From Halieaceae bacterium (GTDB taxonomy: Bacteria; Pseudomonadota; Gammaproteobacteria; Pseudomonadales; Halieaceae), in assembly GCA_902623175.1 (NCBI GenBank), contig CACNSR010000011.1:1-64000 (forward strand): DNA of 64,000 nt, given 5' to 3'. Below, piece by piece: positions 61,877-64,000 of the stretch; the stretch's first letter is position 1; every line of letters starts with the position of its first letter. Made by a program: the position numbers and the translations under genes. The notes below the pieces were generated by a model, which saw nothing but the letters and a program-made list of their open reading frames with translations, was not told where the DNA came from and did not search any database.

Positions 61877-62776
61877 ATGTTGAAGTCGATCTTGATGGTC
61901 TGGGTGTTGGCACAGAATCTTGCGCTGACTCAGGAAGCCTATGAGGACTATCTGGGTTATCGATCTGTCAATGAGGGTGTGATGTCTGCCGAACTGGCAG
62001 CCGCGATCGGTCGACCTGAGCTCGCGGAGAGACGCTTTGTGACTATGATGCCGCGCTCGGGCCCACAGGTAGGTCTGCGTCTCGTCGAAGGAGATGTTTC
62101 CGGATATGCGCCAATGCAGCGAGTAGGGTGGAGCGCCATTGAGCTGCTGGTGCAAGACCCCAAACTACTCGAGACCGAGCTCGACGGTTCTGCGTTTAGA
62201 CATTTGAAGGGCCCCGATTTTTTGACGGAGCAAAAAAACATTCTTGCGATGCAGGTGACCGGCCCCAATCGGGAGCTGTTTTATCTCACGCACATGATTG
62301 ATCCCTCGAAGTCCTTTTTAAGGCCTCAGCCCAGCCAGGAACCTGTAGGTCACACCTTTATCATGGTCACGGGCAGCCTGGATCTGGAGGCCAGTCTAGG
62401 GTTTTGGCGACGGCACTTTGATAACAGTGTCGTCGGTCCTATTCCTTATCGCATTGGCGTGCTGTCTGATGCCTACGATCTGCCCGAGGACACGTTGCAC
62501 TCTCTGGCGGTGGTGTCTATGTCGGATGGCTATGGCATTGAAATCGATCAATACCCTGACCAGGCGACCGCCGTGCCTGCTCCCGAGGGTGAGCGGGGGG
62601 GTGTGATATTGGTCAGCTTGAGTGTCGACCCCGAGGGTCTTAAAGCGCCTCTGCCGTGGCGGCTGCCTTATATCGATACCGCCGGAGCGGTCGAGGGTGG
62701 GGTGATTACCTTGCCATCTGGTGCGCCCATAGAGATCTCACTGACTACCGCGATGTTGCCAGCGCCTACTCATTAG
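61877..62776 (+). CDS. VOC (glyoxalase/dioxygenase-fold) protein, two tandem modules
   Basis: 299 residues. Module one includes LTQEAYEDYLGYRSVNEG and RVGWSAIELLVQD; module two has HTFIMVTGSLDLEASLGFWRRHFDN. Length and repeated layout match the protein at 50345, suggesting a shared ancestor. The ribosome-binding site is weak. It ends 85 bases before the LeuC-like gene. Function within the island is unknown; the pair with the previous VOC protein may form a heteromeric enzyme. Confidence 0.75.
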   Translation: MLKSILMVWVLAQNLALTQEAYEDYLGYRSVNEGVMSAELAAAIGRPELAERRFVTMMPRSGPQVGLRLVEGDVSGYAPMQRVGWSAIELLVQDPKLLETELDGSAFRHLKGPDFLTEQKNILAMQVTGPNRELFYLTHMIDPSKSFLRPQPSQEPVGHTFIMVTGSLDLEASLGFWRRHFDNSVVGPIPYRIGVLSDAYDLPEDTLHSLAVVSMSDGYGIEIDQYPDQATAVPAPEGERGGVILVSLSVDPEGLKAPLPWRLPYIDTAGAVEGGVITLPSGAPIEISLTTAMLPAPTH

Positions 62777-62861
62777 ACTTATTGTTATACTTATATATCT
62801 TTTACAGGGTCTTGCCCCGATTCAGGCGCAGTGAGGCCCACGAGGGGTTAACGGGTTCGCT

Positions 62862-64000
62862 GTGGGCACCACTCTCTTTGACAAGCTGTGGCAAGAACAT
62901 GAGGTGACGACGCTGTCGGAGCGTCAATCCCTGCTTTATATCGATCGTATTTTTCTACACGAGCGAACCGGCAGCGTTGCCTTGAACGGCTTGCTTGAGA
63001 GACAGCGCTCGGTGCGCAGACGCGAGCATGCGTTCTGCACGATGGACCACATTGTCGATACCTTGCCGGGGCGTGGCGACGATACGCTGATGCCCAGTGG
63101 CCGGGATTTCATCGTCGCAACCCGACACGCGGCTCAGGAAACCGGTATTCAACTGTTTGACATCGCCGATGCTGATCAGGGCATCGTGCATGTGATCTCG
63201 CCCGAGCTTGGCATCGCACTGCCCGGGTTGTCACTCATCTGCCCGGACAGCCACACCTGTACTTTGGGCGGGCTCGGTGCGCTCGCCTGGGGCGTGGGTT
63301 CGACCGAGGCCGAGCATGCGCTGGCGACCAGTACACTGCGCGTCACCCGACCTCAGACGATGCGCGTCAGCTTCGCAGGGCTGCTCGGTGAGGGCGTCTC
63401 CGCAAAGGATCTTATTCTTTTCACTATCCGTGAGCTGTCAGCCTCCGGGGGTGCGGGTTATGCCATCGAGTTCGCCGGGCCCGCTATCGATGCTCTGCCG
63501 GTCGAAGCCCGGCTCACGCTCTGCAATATGACCACTGAGCTCTCTGCCTTTACCGGGCTGATCGCGGCCGATCGAAAAGTGCTCGACTATTGTGTGGGCC
63601 GCCGCTACGCGCCGCAGGGTGAGCTTTGGGATCAGGCCGCCCAACACTGGCAGTCGTTGCGCAGTGATGAGGGTGCAGTGTTTAATCAGGAACACAGCTT
63701 CGAGATTGGGTCACTCAAACCCCAGCTCAGTTGGGGCACCAGTCCACAACACTGTGTCGACTGGGATGACGCAATCCCCCACGCCAGTGACGCCCCCGAC
63801 GCGTTGGCGTCGGCGGCCTGGCAGCGTGCGCAAGATTATATGGGAGTGACTTCCGGCAGTCAGTTGTCCGATTACGCCCTCGACGCGGCGTTTATTGGAT
63901 CGTGCACCAATAGTCGATTGTCTGACTTGCAGCTGGCGGCCGCCTATCTGGAGCGCACCGGCCACAAGGTTGCAAAAGGGGTCAAGGCGCTCTGCGTGCC
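62862..64000 (+). CDS. LeuC-like aconitase-family dehydratase large subunit (3' end outside window)
   Basis: The frame starting with GTG at 62862 is open to the last base (about 379 residues visible), without a stop in the window. It begins GTTLFDKLWQEHEV and includes YIDRIFLHE, TMDHIVDT, ICPDSHTCTLGGLGALAWGVGSTEAEH and GSCTNSRLSDL, with the first Fe-S cysteine C348; the other two cluster cysteines must lie beyond the window. This is the isopropylmalate-isomerase/aconitase large-subunit fold, which hydrates or dehydrates a hydroxy acid. It is notably diverged from biosynthetic LeuC (CTLGG against usual ATHGA) and sits in a catabolic island, so maleate, methylmaleate or another hydratase role is possible. 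A LeuD-like small subunit is expected next. Confidence 0.85.
   Translation, partial: MGTTLFDKLWQEHEVTTLSERQSLLYIDRIFLHERTGSVALNGLLERQRSVRRREHAFCTMDHIVDTLPGRGDDTLMPSGRDFIVATRHAAQETGIQLFDIADADQGIVHVISPELGIALPGLSLICPDSHTCTLGGLGALAWGVGSTEAEHALATSTLRVTRPQTMRVSFAGLLGEGVSAKDLILFTIRELSASGGAGYAIEFAGPAIDALPVEARLTLCNMTTELSAFTGLIAADRKVLDYCVGRRYAPQGELWDQAAQHWQSLRSDEGAVFNQEHSFEIGSLKPQLSWGTSPQHCVDWDDAIPHASDAPDALASAAWQRAQDYMGVTSGSQLSDYALDAAFIGSCTNSRLSDLQLAAAYLERTGHKVAKGVKALCV

Noticed and set aside
1-64000. CRISPR arrays, transposases, phage genes, tRNA or rRNA
   Set aside because: No regularly spaced repeats, inverted-repeat-flanked transposase frames, structural phage genes, or recognisable tRNA/rRNA segments were seen on reading the window.

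Overview
The window looks like chromosomal DNA of a marine, aerobic, heterotrophic gammaproteobacterium, possibly Halieaceae (OM60/NOR5)-like. That placement is an inference from gene content: three TonB-dependent receptors, a TPR-sulfotransferase, a PlsB/GpsA lipid operon, a Coq4-type protein, a BCCT transporter and many acyl-CoA and quinoprotein enzymes. No rRNA, tRNA, phage, transposase or CRISPR was seen. Coding density is high and overlapping start/stop codons are common, so operons are easy to read.

Region 1 (1-9450) is an oxidation cluster. On the plus strand are the 3' end of a 2-oxoacid dehydrogenase E1-beta gene, a PQQ dehydrogenase with an N-terminal cytochrome c domain, and an E2 acyltransferase. 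Convergent to it is an AhpD-like / PQQ glucose-dehydrogenase-like / cupin operon. The PQQ gene in that operon is broken by one extra base in a 9-base G tract. A CoA-acylating aldehyde dehydrogenase and a cytochrome P450 follow on the minus strand.

Region 2 (9688-13633) is a tightly coupled distal valine/isobutyrate pathway: acyl-CoA dehydrogenase, enoyl-CoA hydratase, 3-hydroxyisobutyryl-CoA hydrolase and 3-hydroxyisobutyrate dehydrogenase. A 10-bp perfect inverted repeat lies in the divergent promoter region before it. Region 3 (13647-36103) is mostly housekeeping and mixed: TPR-sulfotransferase and TonB receptor, BCCT transporter, M48 lipoprotein protease, a phospholipid operon (HAD-PlsC fusion, PlsB, GpsA), an NhaC-like antiporter, Coq4, a pair of acyl-CoA dehydrogenases, a GNAT enzyme, a desaturase and a secreted metzincin protease.

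Region 4 (36367-51941) holds two more TonB receptors, an Old-Yellow-Enzyme-type reductase, and two minus-strand accessory operons. Each of these operons carries one member of a pair of paralogous small membrane proteins.

Region 5 (52053-64000, perhaps with 50345-51941) is the most interesting part: an apparent GntR/HutC-controlled catabolic island. It has an isochorismatase-fold amidase, two overlapping PuuE-like deacetylase paralogues, a nitrilase-fold amidase, a DUF1330 protein, a VAO-type flavoenzyme, a sodium:solute symporter, VOC proteins, and a divergent LeuC-like dehydratase that runs off the window and has no stop codon inside it. AT-rich palindromes built on TGATAT/ATATCA lie before the amidase and before the regulator itself. 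The set suggests uptake and hydrolysis of an unidentified cyclic amide or N-heterocycle; this is a hypothesis.
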